Source of the DNA: Aquimarina aquimarini
GTDB taxonomy: Bacteria; Bacteroidota; Bacteroidia; Flavobacteriales; Flavobacteriaceae
Direction of reading: 5' to 3'
DNA length: 64,000 nt
Assembly (NCBI RefSeq): GCF_900299535.1
Contig: NZ_OMKE01000035.1
Location: forward strand, 1 to 64,000
The translations under genes were made by a program, and so were the position numbers. This document shows, piece by piece, positions 35,636 through 44,750 of this stretch; within the stretch, counting starts at the first letter, position 1, and every line of letters starts with the position of its first letter. Below the pieces are notes generated by a model. The model was given only the letters and a program-made list of their open reading frames with translations. It ran no database searches and was not told the DNA's origin.

Positions 35636-36259
35636 ATGAAAAAAGGACTTTTTGCGGGATTAGGATGTCTCGGAATAACACTAATTGGCTTACTAGCAAT
35701 TGTCTTAATTGGTGGATTTATAGCTTATGGTTTCAACAACAAAGCTGTTGTAATGCAAGAAGATGCAAAAACTGCTTGGTCTAATGTAGAAAGTGCCTAC
35801 CAAAGACGTAGCGACCTTATAGGAAACCTAGTTAAAACTGTGCAGGGAGCGGCAGATTTTGAACGCACCACACTAAAAGAAGTAATAGAGGCTAGGGCAA
35901 AAGCCACTTCAGTCACTATTGACCCATCTAATATTACACCAGATCAAATTGCTCAATTTCAAAAAGCACAAGGTGGATTAACCTCTGCCTTATCAAAATT
36001 ATTGGTTACTGTAGAACGCTACCCTGACCTGAAATCAAATCAAAACTTTCTAAACCTACAAACACAATTAGAAGGTACAGAAAATAGAGTCAATGTAGAA
36101 CGTAACCGATACAATGAACAAGTTGGTGTTTACAATAAACATATTAAAATTTTCCCAAATTCTTTTTTTGCAGGAATGTTAGGTTTTGATGAAATGGTCA
36201 GATTTGAGGCTGATGAAGGAACAGAAAAAGCACCTGATGTTGATTTTAATTTTAAATAA
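35636..36259 (+). CDS. lemA: LemA family protein
   Basis: This 207-residue protein has an N-terminal membrane segment (about 10-32) followed by the LemA helical bundle: 'NKAVVMQEDAKTAWSNVESAYQRRSDLIGNLVKTVQGAADFERTTLKEVIEARAKA', and later 'RVNVERNRYNEQVGVYN'. LemA proteins are membrane-associated and of unknown function. Here its stop overlaps the start of a TPM-domain gene by one base (TAATG), forming a LemA-TPM-TPM unit. Confidence 0.95.
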   Translation: MKKGLFAGLGCLGITLIGLLAIVLIGGFIAYGFNNKAVVMQEDAKTAWSNVESAYQRRSDLIGNLVKTVQGAADFERTTLKEVIEARAKATSVTIDPSNITPDQIAQFQKAQGGLTSALSKLLVTVERYPDLKSNQNFLNLQTQLEGTENRVNVERNRYNEQVGVYNKHIKIFPNSFFAGMLGFDEMVRFEADEGTEKAPDVDFNFK

Positions 36260-36696
36260 TGTCTAAAGTAGAAGATTTTCTTACTGCAGCACAGGAACAA
36301 CAAATAGTTGCTGCCATACGACGTGCAGAAAAAACAACTTCTGGAGAAATTAGGGTTCATCTAGAAAAACAAAGTGAATCTAATGTTCTAGAAAGAGCTT
36401 CAGAAGTTTTCCACTGGTTAAAGATGGATAACACTGCTCAACGCAATGGGGTCTTGATTTATGTAGCTGTCGAGGATCGTAAATTTGCTATCATAGGAGA
36501 TCAAGGAATTAACGAAATAGTTAAAGACGATTTCTGGAACGACACCAAAAACACGATTCAGCAACAATTCAAAAAAGGAAATTTCACACAAGGGTTAATC
36601 GACGGCATTCTCCTTGCTGGTGAACAATTACAAAAATATTTTCCTTGGGATCATACTGATATTAACGAAATCCCAGATGAAATCTCAAAAGGATAA
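36259..36696 (+). CDS. TPM-domain protein, soluble
   Basis: This 145-residue TPM domain (TLP18.3/Psb32/MOLO-1 type) lacks a signal peptide. Typical segments are 'IRRAEKTTSGEIRVHLEK', 'NGVLIYVAVEDRKFAIIGDQGINE' and 'FKKGNFTQGLIDGILLAGEQL'. It overlaps lemA by one base and is followed without a gap by a second, membrane-bound TPM protein, so the three are translationally coupled. Confidence 0.9.
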   Translation: MSKVEDFLTAAQEQQIVAAIRRAEKTTSGEIRVHLEKQSESNVLERASEVFHWLKMDNTAQRNGVLIYVAVEDRKFAIIGDQGINEIVKDDFWNDTKNTIQQQFKKGNFTQGLIDGILLAGEQLQKYFPWDHTDINEIPDEISKG

Positions 36697-37500
36697 ATGA
36701 AAAGCACACTACAAAAAATAACATATACATTTCTTCTATTAGGGATTTTTGCTACATCTTTACATAGTGCTTATTGCCAAAGAGAAATTCCTTCTAAGCC
36801 AAAATTACAATCGGCAGTCTATGATGAGGCTACTTTGCTTTCTGCTTCTCAAGCAAAACAGCTTGAAGAAAAATTAATCAGATACGCTGATACAACCTCT
36901 ACTCAAATAGTAATAGCAACCATACAGTCACTACAAGGTGAAGATATAGCGTTGTATGCAACAGAATGGGCACACCAATGGGGAATCGGGCAAGGCAAAG
37001 AAGATAATGGGGTTTTTATTCTAGTAGCCAAGAATGATAGAAAAATATGGATTGCTACTGGCTATGGGGTAGAAGAAAAACTTACAGACTTCACATCAAA
37101 AACCATTATTGATCAAATCATAACACCCGAGTTTAAGAAAGGTAATTTCTACAAAGGTTTTGACAGAGGGACTACAGCTATTTTTGAAGTGCTAAATGGT
37201 ACATTTAAAGGAACTCGAAAAGAAAAAAAAGACACTCCGATTATAGAGTTTATTATACTCTTAATTTTCTTTATCATCATTATCAAAGCTTTTTCCAAAA
37301 ATAACCGTGGTAATAACGGAAAAGGAAATGGCGGCAACCGATCAAGAGGTAGTAGCCTTCTAGATATAATTATCCTTAGCAATATGGGTAGAGGTGGTTT
37401 TGGCGGTGGTGGATTTGGTGGCGGTAGCTCTAGTGGTGGATTTGGCGGCGGATTTGGTGGCGGCGGATTTGGCGGTGGTGGTGCTGGTGGCAGTTGGTAA
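36697..37500 (+). CDS. TPM-domain membrane protein with Gly-rich tail
   Basis: This 267-residue protein has a signal peptide (about 1-28), a TPM domain (about 38-165, 'VYDEATLLSASQAKQLEEKL', 'DNGVFILVAKNDRKIWIATGYGVEEKLTD') and a membrane segment (about 184-200, IIEFIILLIFFIIIIKAF). It ends in a tail of repeated GGFGGGG. This YgcG/Psb32-like architecture commonly accompanies LemA. The Gly tail is on the side opposite the TPM domain. Confidence 0.92.
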   Translation: MKSTLQKITYTFLLLGIFATSLHSAYCQREIPSKPKLQSAVYDEATLLSASQAKQLEEKLIRYADTTSTQIVIATIQSLQGEDIALYATEWAHQWGIGQGKEDNGVFILVAKNDRKIWIATGYGVEEKLTDFTSKTIIDQIITPEFKKGNFYKGFDRGTTAIFEVLNGTFKGTRKEKKDTPIIEFIILLIFFIIIIKAFSKNNRGNNGKGNGGNRSRGSSLLDIIILSNMGRGGFGGGGFGGGSSSGGFGGGFGGGGFGGGGAGGSW

Positions 37501-37539
37501 CACACCTTTTAAAATAAATTTTCTTTATTTTTCACTATT

Positions 37540-37806
37540 ATGATACAACAAAAAATACTACCTGTTCTAGTCATACTACTGCAAATCATTAGTTTTTTAT
37601 GGTATCTATACCCAACAAACACTAAAAACACAGTACATGTTCCTGTAGCTTTTATAGAATTTATACTATTTGGAGTTTTTAACCTAATTGTAATTGGTCT
37701 GTATCTTATTCTGTTTTTGTTTCAAAAACAAAAAACACTACTACAGAAAATTCCTTTTATACTATTTGGGTTATCTATTATTTTAGCTCTTTATAACATG
37801 CAATAG
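37540..37806 (+). CDS. Small three-helix membrane protein
   Basis: This 88-residue hydrophobic protein has three predicted membrane segments (about 7-26, 38-62 and 69-87). There are no known motifs. It starts 39 bases after the TPM gene on the same strand and is probably part of that transcript. Its length and codon use look real, but function is unknown. Confidence 0.65.
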   Translation: MIQQKILPVLVILLQIISFLWYLYPTNTKNTVHVPVAFIEFILFGVFNLIVIGLYLILFLFQKQKTLLQKIPFILFGLSIILALYNMQ

Positions 37807-37819
37807 GGATAGTTTTTCA

Positions 37820-39880
37820 CTACCGAATCAAAGAGAAACTTCCTGTTATTCTTTTTGTTCTACTCTCTAAAACATATTCTATACTGTACCAATACTCTGT
37901 AGAAGGCATATTTTTATTTAAATACACACCATTCCATATTGGTCTTCTGGGGTCTAGTTGTTTTAGTAATTTCCCAAAACGATTAAATACATAGACTCTT
38001 GAATCTACTCTTAGAACTCTTTTTGGATCTTTTATCTCCCACTGATCATGAAAACCATCTCCATTTGGCGTAAAGTATTCTGGGATAACCAATCCTGTTT
38101 CCTGATTAGCATCGGGATTTACTACTACACTCGCAACACATCCGCTAGGCGTCTTCACATAAACCACATGAGGCTCTATAGCTACATTTACAAAACGCCC
38201 CGTATTTTGGTAAGGCCCCTGAACAGTATCTATTGCATATTCATAATCACTATCTCCATTTACCACAGTAACTACAATATCATTTCCTACAAATTCTGCT
38301 TGAACATCTAGGTCTACAGAATCTGGTCCAAAATTAATCGTTTCAGAAAGCACTGATGTTTCTCCCTCAACAGTAATAGTAGCTTCAATAACATAATCTC
38401 CTTCTGTTGTAAAAGAATAACGATCCTCTATCTCAGAGGATGTATAAAAGACATCGTCTGATGCATTTGTTATTTCCCAATTTACACTAGCTACATCTTG
38501 GGATATTCTAAAAACAGTTTCACTATCTAAACATGCCTGCTCTATCTCTATTACTGGCACGTCTATACAACATCCTCCTACATCAGAAAAGGTATTAATT
38601 CTCAAAGACGCATCCCCCACATTGGGTTGATCAAAAATAGCTTGATTAGAAAAATGTTGTTTTACGGTTCTCAATAAAGCTAACCAATCATATCTAAAAC
38701 TTATGGTATTTGATGTAGACGAGGGGGCTTTTCCTTTTAGAAGATCAAAAGCTTCTCTTAGCGTATTCATAACTTCTTGCCGAGTCCCTTGATTATCTAC
38801 CTCAAAATGTTGTAGCACCCCACCATGTCCTTGCTGACTTATAGTGCCTCCTTCTCCCAAAAAAAATCGTTCGATCACAGACCATTCAATCTGGTAATCC
38901 CACAGAGCAATAGATACATCTGTATTGGCTGCTACAGATCGATTTACTACCGCTTCAATAACCTCTGTAATATGTCTTCTGTAAAAACTATTTCCCTCTG
39001 GCAATAAATCTCTTGCGTTTGCATTTGTAACAGTTGCTTGATACGTATCTTTATTCATGGTATCTGCCACAGGATTTGCAGAAAACATCCCTAGATTATA
39101 GGTTACTGCCATAGCGCCTAATCCATAATATGGATCTGCTGGCATGTCTATAACCTTATGCCAACATAAGTCCTTTGCATAGCTATACCAATTATATATT
39201 GCAAAAAAATTAGTGATCGATAACATATACGCCCCAACCACTCCAGATTCATTAAGCAATGTAGGGTCAGCCCCTATATAATGATTCATAAATTGGGTTG
39301 GATCAATTCCTGATGTGTTGATATCTAACGCATTTTCTAGCTGTGTTTGATACTCTGGATAAAAAGAGGGGTAAGAAATTGCTCTATCCAATCCTGTAAA
39401 CAATTCTACTTCGAATGGGCCATAGGCTCCTTCTGCATTGGTATTAAAAGGAGGTCCAGCATGTGGGGTGCCACTAAAAGTTTCTTTGGCTCCAAAGCCA
39501 ATCATCCATTGCATGTCTACATTCATATATTCCTGTCCCATAGCCAATGTCATCCAATATAACGCATTGGTATTGTTTGCAATAATCTGAGTATCGGTTT
39601 GATTTACTCGTATTGGCAATCCATCATAAGGAAACAATATTTGCGTTTCTCCTAGCCAGGTATCTAAAAAACCTGCCGAATACCTTCCTCCTTTTCCTCC
39701 TAACTCGTCTATATACCTATAATTGGCATTATAAAACTCAGGAGTATTTATCAAATTAGAAAGTGCTGTTATCGTAATAGGTTGTTCGTCTTCAGGTTTT
39801 TGTGAATCTTTACATGCTTCTAGTTGAGAAAATGTAAGCGCATGCACAAATAGGGTGATCAGAAAAAAAATAGATTTCAT
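37820..39880 (-). CDS. Secreted protein with T9SS type B sorting domain
   Basis: This protein of about 686 residues starts at ATG 39880 (MKSIFFLITLFVHALTFSQ, a signal peptide). The frame stays open upstream to a GTG at 39946, but that part overlaps the der terminator. The first ~440 residues are an unrecognised domain rich in Trp/Tyr and Asn ('GFLDTWLGETQILFPYDG', 'IGFGAKETFSGTPHAGPPF', 'SYAKDLCWHKVIDMPADPYYGLGAMAVTYN'). It might be a glycosidase-like helical fold. A PKD/Ig-like region follows, and the last ~85 residues are the type B gliding/secretion domain ('YFTPNGDGFHDQWEI', 'VYVFNRFGKLLKQL', 'WNGVYLNKNMPSTEYWYSIEY'). Confidence 0.88.
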   Translation of the reverse strand: MKSIFFLITLFVHALTFSQLEACKDSQKPEDEQPITITALSNLINTPEFYNANYRYIDELGGKGGRYSAGFLDTWLGETQILFPYDGLPIRVNQTDTQIIANNTNALYWMTLAMGQEYMNVDMQWMIGFGAKETFSGTPHAGPPFNTNAEGAYGPFEVELFTGLDRAISYPSFYPEYQTQLENALDINTSGIDPTQFMNHYIGADPTLLNESGVVGAYMLSITNFFAIYNWYSYAKDLCWHKVIDMPADPYYGLGAMAVTYNLGMFSANPVADTMNKDTYQATVTNANARDLLPEGNSFYRRHITEVIEAVVNRSVAANTDVSIALWDYQIEWSVIERFFLGEGGTISQQGHGGVLQHFEVDNQGTRQEVMNTLREAFDLLKGKAPSSTSNTISFRYDWLALLRTVKQHFSNQAIFDQPNVGDASLRINTFSDVGGCCIDVPVIEIEQACLDSETVFRISQDVASVNWEITNASDDVFYTSSEIEDRYSFTTEGDYVIEATITVEGETSVLSETINFGPDSVDLDVQAEFVGNDIVVTVVNGDSDYEYAIDTVQGPYQNTGRFVNVAIEPHVVYVKTPSGCVASVVVNPDANQETGLVIPEYFTPNGDGFHDQWEIKDPKRVLRVDSRVYVFNRFGKLLKQLDPRRPIWNGVYLNKNMPSTEYWYSIEYVLESRTKRITGSFSLIR

Positions 39881-39919
39881 TATAGTTATGTAGCGTCTGT
39901 GTTGAGTCATTCTTAAACG

Positions 39920-39960
39920 AAAAACCAGTGTAGATAGTATAGCCACTGTCTACGGTTTTT
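39920..39960. terminator. Bidirectional terminator after der
   Basis: AAAAACC at the left and GGTTTTT at the right flank a stem GTAGATAGT / ACTGTCTAC (one G-T pair) around ATAGCC. Both strands end with a T-run after the stem. It lies 52 bases past the der stop codon and just upstream of the next minus-strand gene. Confidence 0.75.
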
Positions 39961-40012
39961 GTTTACTGTGTTTTTGTTTTTTTGTAAGAAACCTATGTAT
40001 TAGTACTGCAGT

Positions 40013-41320
40013 CTACTTTTTTCTAAAATAGACAGAAACAGGTACTCCATTAAAATCAAATTCTTTACGCAATTGATTTTCTATAAAACGTCTGTACGGA
40101 TCTCTTATATATTGAGGCAGGTTACAAAAAAATGCAAATTGCGGTTGTGGTGTAGGTAATTGTGTTATGTATTTTATTTTTACATACTTACCCTTATATG
40201 CTGGCGGAGGGTTATTTTCTATAATAGGCAATAACACATCATTAAGCTCACTGGTTTTGATCTTTTTGGATCTGTTTTTATAGACTTCTACCGCAGTTTC
40301 TATTGCCTTAAATATACGTTGCTTGGTTAATGCCGAAATAAATACGATAGGTACATCTGTAAAAGGCTCTATTTGTTTACGTATGTATTTCTCAAAGTCT
40401 TTCAGGGTATTACTTTCTTTATTTTCTATAAGATCCCATTTATTTACCAAGATCACCACCCCTTTGCGGTTACGCTCGGCCAGCCAAAATATGTTTTGCA
40501 CTTGCCCGTCAAAACCTCTATCGGCATCAAAAAGTAATAAACAAACATCACTATGCTCAATAGCACGCACAGATCGCATTACAGAATAAAATTCTAAATC
40601 TTCTTTTACTTTTGATTTACGTCGTATTCCTGCGGTATCTACCAAGTTAAATTCAAATCCAAAACGTTTGTATTTGGTATCAATCGCATCTCTTGTAGTT
40701 CCTGCAATATCGGTAACAATATATCGATCCTCTCCTATAAGTGCATTGATAAAAGAAGATTTACCTGCATTGGGTCTTCCTACTACTGCAAATCGTGGTA
40801 AATCGTCGTCGTCGTTTTCTTCTTTTTCTGGCAATACTTTTACCAATTCATCCAGTAGCTCACCTGTACCACTACCATTTATACTGGCAAGAGTATAATA
40901 TTCTCCTAGTCCTAAACTATAAAATTCGACTGCATTTGCAGCTCTCTGGCCATTATCTACCTTATTTACTACCAAAAAAACAGGCTTATCTACTTTACGC
41001 AGTAAATTTGCTACATCTTCGTCCATTCCTGTCACCCCTGACTCTACATCTACCATAAATATAATAGCATCTGCCTCTTCAATAGCTAGTTCTACCTGTT
41101 TATCTATTTCAGATTCAAATACATCATCACTACCTACAACATATCCTCCTGTATCGATCAATGAAAACTCTACTCCATTCCAATCACTTTTTCCGTAGTG
41201 TCGATCACGGGTTACTCCGCTTACAGCATCTACAATAGCTTCTCTCCTTTGTATTAATCGATTAAAGAAGGTTGATTTTCCTACATTAGGTCTTCCTACA
41301 ATTGCTACTATACCACTCAT
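40013..41320 (-). CDS. der: GTPase Der (EngA), ribosome assembly
   Basis: This 435-residue protein has two tandem G domains ('[12 protein letters not shown]' near residue 8 with 'DTGGY', and '[12 protein letters not shown]' near 180 with '[19 protein letters not shown]'). A C-terminal KH-like domain ends '[30 protein letters not shown]'. Der acts in maturation of the 50S subunit. Length and motifs are complete. A TAATTTTG box lies at 41345-41352 upstream, with a slightly close TTG. Confidence 0.97.
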   Translation of the reverse strand: MSGIVAIVGRPNVGKSTFFNRLIQRREAIVDAVSGVTRDRHYGKSDWNGVEFSLIDTGGYVVGSDDVFESEIDKQVELAIEEADAIIFMVDVESGVTGMDEDVANLLRKVDKPVFLVVNKVDNGQRAANAVEFYSLGLGEYYTLASINGSGTGELLDELVKVLPEKEENDDDDLPRFAVVGRPNAGKSSFINALIGEDRYIVTDIAGTTRDAIDTKYKRFGFEFNLVDTAGIRRKSKVKEDLEFYSVMRSVRAIEHSDVCLLLFDADRGFDGQVQNIFWLAERNRKGVVILVNKWDLIENKESNTLKDFEKYIRKQIEPFTDVPIVFISALTKQRIFKAIETAVEVYKNRSKKIKTSELNDVLLPIIENNPPPAYKGKYVKIKYITQLPTPQPQFAFFCNLPQYIRDPYRRFIENQLRKEFDFNGVPVSVYFRKK

Positions 41321-41344
41321 TGATGTTTATTCTAAAATTTTGTG

Positions 41345-41352
41345 CAAAATTA
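41345..41352 (-). promoter_or_regulatory. Predicted -10 box of der
   Basis: TAATTTTG on the minus strand fits TAnnTTTG and lies 25 bases before the der ATG. The nearest TTG is 15 bases further upstream, a little closer than usual. Confidence 0.4.
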
Positions 41353-41413
41353 GACTTTTTATTTAAGCAATACTAAAATGTTTTGATTTGATTACTATAA
41401 CAGAAAGGTAATA

Positions 41414-41457
41414 AAAACAAAAAGCCCAGAGGCCAGTGTTTCAGGCCTTTGAACTTT
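41414..41457 (-). terminator. Terminator hairpin in the intergenic region before der
   Basis: On the minus strand AAAGTTCAAAGGCC pairs with GGCCTCTGGGCTTT (one mismatch, two or three G-T pairs) around TGAAACACT, and a T-rich tail TTTTTGTTTTTATT follows. It could serve a small RNA or read-through from the choice-of-anchor gene about 215 bases upstream. Confidence 0.65.
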
Positions 41458-41489
41458 TCATAATTGATAGTCAGTCAGTGAAATAATTA
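41415..41489 (-). ncRNA. Candidate small RNA
   Basis: This is a putative transcript of about 75 bases, starting just after the TATATTTG box at 41503-41496 and ending at the strong hairpin. It contains GACTGACTGACTATC-like sequence before the terminator stem. There is no family match that I recognise and no good -33 TTG, so this is tentative. Confidence 0.25.
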
Positions 41490-41671
41490 CTTACACAAAT
41501 ATAGCACCTATTGTAGTTAAGTTGGTTACTGTAAAACATCAAACTTTTTATGGAAGTTGGTTCATTTTGTTTCAAACTTAATATTCATAGGTGTTTCAAT
41601 ACATTGGTAGCGTATTTTTAGAATTCAAATTCATCATAAATAACATAGATAGTAGCAACGAAAAAAAAATA

Positions 41672-43204
41672 TTATTCTTCATTACTTATTTCATAAATAG
41701 CAACAGTATTAGACACCTCATTAGTTACTACAAGTAAATCTTTGCCTGTAGGACTATCTTCTGCCTTAACTACTATTAATCCTTCTGGAGAAATATCAAC
41801 CTCATCTCGAATCCATTTTAAAAACCTAGGGCTATAGGGATTAGAAATATCATAGATCATCACACCTCCTGTGCGTTCTAAACCTACAAATAATAATGTA
41901 ATCGCACCTATTTTCAATGTTTCTACAGCTTCAGGCTCTGCTCCTTTATCATCAGATCTTTTATCGGCTCCACTTCCTTCATTGCTATTAAAGGCACTTG
42001 GATCTATATCAAACACCATTTTTGCTACCTGATCTCCACTATCGTATATCTTTGTTCCTGTAGTAGACCATATAGTAAATGATCTCCCTCCATATGTATA
42101 AATCTCATCATAATCTCCATCTCCATCTATATCACCATTGGCAATAGTTGTTTTTAGTCTTCCTAAATTTTCATCTTTTTGTAATGTTGCTGCATCTGGG
42201 AACACTCTAGAATCAAGAACAAGATCTTTTACACGAGTTTCTTCTGAAAACCCCTTATAATCCCTTGCATCTCCTTCATTGGCTGTGATAAGATATTCTC
42301 TGCCTCTTATTCTGGCATAGGCAATAGCGTCTGGCTGATACAATCCAAATACTGGCCAATTTTGAAAATTACCAACCATATTATCTTTATCACTGGCATC
42401 TATTTGATTATTGGGTAGTCTATAGTCTTTTACTCCTAATCCTATTATATCTGTAACTGTTTTGGTTTCCAGATTTACAATTGCTAATCCATTATTTTCT
42501 TGTAGGGTAACATATGCCTTTTTAGAATCATGAGATATCGCTACATACTCAGGCTCTACATCTTGGGCTAGTGAAGCTTCTGGCCCAAAGATTCTAAAAT
42601 AATTTGCTATCGTTTGACCGTTAAAAGCTGTAAAGCTTACATTTGAAGATTGCCCTGTTACCACTTCAATTATAGTAATTGACCCTTCTGGATCATCTGA
42701 ATATAAATCATTTGGCTCTCCTTCATTTGCAGATACTATATATTTTCCATCTGGACTAAAAGTTACCATATCTGGCAATGCTCCAGTTGGATAAGTACTT
42801 ACTAATGCTTGTGAGTCTGAATCATATAATGCAATAGTTCCGTTAGCTTGTTTATTTGATGAATTTTCTAAAGCAACCGCTACAGTTCCACTATGTACTG
42901 CTACACTATTAGGTGAGCCTGCTACAGAAATATTTGTACCACGAATAGGAGTTACGGGATTAGATAAATCCCAAACTGAAAGTTCTGAATCATTTGGATT
43001 TACTACAAAGAGTTTTTGAGTTTCAGGATCAAAGGCTGAGATCTCGGCAAACCCTTCATCTCCAATCCTGTTTGTAAATCCTCCATTTTTTTTAAATGTT
43101 AATTCATTACTTCCGCCACCACCGTGATAATCATCAAGGTCACATGCACTAAATACACTTAATATTGTTGCAGAAAAAAGAATAGTTTTGTTGAAAATTT
43201 TCAT
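41672..43204 (-). CDS. Choice-of-anchor I beta-propeller lipoprotein
   Basis: This 510-residue lipoprotein has a lipobox (FSAC, about residue 20) followed by DLDDYHGGGG, an acidic and Gly-rich surface-export type linker. The body is a beta-propeller-like choice-of-anchor I domain: 'GDEGFAEISAFDPETQKLFVVN', 'GALPDMVTFSPDGKYIVSANEGEPNDLYSDDPEGSITII', 'REYLITANEGDARDY', 'GDIDGDGDYDEIYTYGGRSFTIW' and 'EPEAVETLKIGAITLLFVGLERTGGVMIYDISNP'. Such proteins are often extracellular phosphatase or nuclease partners, but no catalytic residues can be assigned here. It is monocistronic. Confidence 0.9.
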   Translation of the reverse strand: MKIFNKTILFSATILSVFSACDLDDYHGGGGSNELTFKKNGGFTNRIGDEGFAEISAFDPETQKLFVVNPNDSELSVWDLSNPVTPIRGTNISVAGSPNSVAVHSGTVAVALENSSNKQANGTIALYDSDSQALVSTYPTGALPDMVTFSPDGKYIVSANEGEPNDLYSDDPEGSITIIEVVTGQSSNVSFTAFNGQTIANYFRIFGPEASLAQDVEPEYVAISHDSKKAYVTLQENNGLAIVNLETKTVTDIIGLGVKDYRLPNNQIDASDKDNMVGNFQNWPVFGLYQPDAIAYARIRGREYLITANEGDARDYKGFSEETRVKDLVLDSRVFPDAATLQKDENLGRLKTTIANGDIDGDGDYDEIYTYGGRSFTIWSTTGTKIYDSGDQVAKMVFDIDPSAFNSNEGSGADKRSDDKGAEPEAVETLKIGAITLLFVGLERTGGVMIYDISNPYSPRFLKWIRDEVDISPEGLIVVKAEDSPTGKDLLVVTNEVSNTVAIYEISNEE

Positions 43205-43645
43205 TATTGATGTTGTTTTGTGTGATTACAACTTCAAATGTTAACAACAAATGTATCTTTAAGGTTATCTCTTCAATAAATTATAAATATCAATTCAGTT
43301 TGGTATATATATTTATTTAGCTTTAATCCTAACTTCTAAAAACAACTAATTACTATTTTATCTTGATTCATAAATACTACACTCATACCAAAAGTATTTT
43401 CTCATATCGAACTCTAACTTGCTCTATCGTTAGGTCTCTAGGGATTAGCAAATCCATTAGAATAACAATATGAGCTATTCTCATAAAAATCTGCTAATAA
43501 CAGTGCATGAAATTTTTAGCTATTTCTAGGGGAGTAATTCAAAATGAGAAGTAGGCAATATCATACTCAATGGCATTCAATAGCATTTCTGATAGCTTTA
43601 TGATATCAGAAGGTATTTAAAACAGATTAACAAATAATTTTTAAG
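43205..43645. other. Intergenic region between era and the choice-of-anchor gene
   Basis: No gene is seen. The left end holds the predicted promoter of the choice-of-anchor gene (43248-43276). Near the right end an 8-bp-arm hairpin TTCTGATA / TATCAGAA (43587-43611) lies 35 bases after the era stop. It lacks a T-run. Confidence 0.5.
43248..43276 (-). promoter_or_regulatory. Predicted promoter of the choice-of-anchor lipoprotein gene
   Basis: On the minus strand TTG (43276-43274), 18 bases, then TACATTTG (43255-43248) fits the Bacteroidota consensus. The start codon follows after about 40 bases. Confidence 0.65.
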
Positions 43646-44527
43646 TTATTTATTATACCCAAAACGTTTTAATTGTCTACCACTACTACGCCAATTTTTA
43701 TTGACTTTTACATAGAGTTCTATATGTATCTTCTTGCCAAAGAATTTTTCAAGTTCTTTACGTGCTTCTGTACCTACTCTTTTTAGAGCTGATCCTTTAT
43801 GCCCAATAATTATTCCTTTTTGAGAATCTCGCTCTACCATAATTACCGAGCGAATTCTAATAATATCATCGTCTTCTATAAATTCCTCTGTTTCTATTTC
43901 TACAGCATAGGGAATCTCTTTTTTATAATGTACTAGGATTTTTTCGCGAATTGCTTCATTTACAAAAAAACGTTCAGGCTTATCTGTCAATTGATCTTTA
44001 GGATAAAAAGCAGGAGAGTCTGGTAGTAACTCAACTATTCTATGAAAAACCTCTCTGACATTAAATTTTTCTAGTGCAGATATAGGGTACAATTCTGCAT
44101 TTGGTACTTTTTGAGCCCAAAACTGTACTTGCTCTTCTAGTTTTTCCTGATTAGATTGATCTATCTTATTCAATAGAAGAAGTACAGGGATTTTGGCATT
44201 GGTAATTTTATTAAAAAACGCTTCGTCTTTTAAGTCTCTCTCACCAATCTCTACCATATAAATCAGTACATCGGCATCTTCAAAAGCAGATTTCACAAAA
44301 TCCATCATTGATTCCTGCAATTCATATGCAGGCTTTATAATCCCAGGGGTGTCTGATAAAATTACTTGAAAGTCATCTCCATTTACAATTCCCAAAATTC
44401 GATGCCTTGTTGTTTGCGCCTTAGAGGTAATAATAGATAGTTTCTCTCCAATAAAAGCATTCATCAAGGTAGATTTCCCTACATTTGGGTTACCTATAAT
44501 ATTTACAAAACCAGCTTTGTGAGCCAT
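43646..44527 (-). CDS. era: GTPase Era
   Basis: This 293-residue GTPase binds 16S rRNA during 30S maturation. The G domain has 'GNPNVGKSTLMN' (about 12-23), 'SDTPGI' and 'LNKID'. The C-terminal KH domain has 'IVERDSQKGIIIGHKGSALKRVGTEARKELEKFFGKKIHIELYVKV'. It is complete and of normal length. A TACCTTTG box (44551-44544) lies 17 bases upstream of the start codon. Confidence 0.97.
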   Translation of the reverse strand: MAHKAGFVNIIGNPNVGKSTLMNAFIGEKLSIITSKAQTTRHRILGIVNGDDFQVILSDTPGIIKPAYELQESMMDFVKSAFEDADVLIYMVEIGERDLKDEAFFNKITNAKIPVLLLLNKIDQSNQEKLEEQVQFWAQKVPNAELYPISALEKFNVREVFHRIVELLPDSPAFYPKDQLTDKPERFFVNEAIREKILVHYKKEIPYAVEIETEEFIEDDDIIRIRSVIMVERDSQKGIIIGHKGSALKRVGTEARKELEKFFGKKIHIELYVKVNKNWRSSGRQLKRFGYNK

Positions 44528-44543
44528 ATAATTGATTTTTGGA

Positions 44544-44551
44544 CAAAGGTA
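44544..44551 (-). promoter_or_regulatory. Predicted -10 box of era
   Basis: TACCTTTG on the minus strand fits TAnnTTTG. No TTG is found at the usual distance, so only the -7 element supports it. Confidence 0.35.
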
Positions 44552-44750
44552 GATGAATATTAAAAAAGAAAAGAACGGATGACAAGATTATTGCAATATC
44601 TCCTGTTTTATTAACATTTTCCTACAAAAAGCGGTTATTAAAAATAAAAAACGAATGCCAATTTTAATTCATTTTTTCTTAAATTTAATTCTAAGATACT
44701 TTCAAAACCTATTGATAACAAGTTTATTATCTCTAAAAACCAAAACCATT

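Larger units (their letters stand above)
41321..41671. other. Intergenic region holding der promoter and a possible small RNA
   Basis: No protein gene is seen. On the minus strand a TATATTTG box (41503-41496) is followed after about 40 bases by a strong hairpin with T-run (41457-41414). This is far from both flanking genes, which suggests a short transcript of its own. The der -10-like box is at 41345-41352. Confidence 0.5.

Noticed and set aside
37149..37505. Proline-rich minus-strand frame opposite the Gly-rich tail of the TPM protein
   Set aside because: The poly-Pro pattern is the complement of GGT/GGC glycine codons. The plus-strand protein is clearly real.
39881..39946. Upstream extension of the T9SS type B protein to a GTG
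   Set aside because: It lacks signal-peptide features and overlaps the bidirectional terminator at 39920-39960. The ATG at 39880 gives a standard leader.
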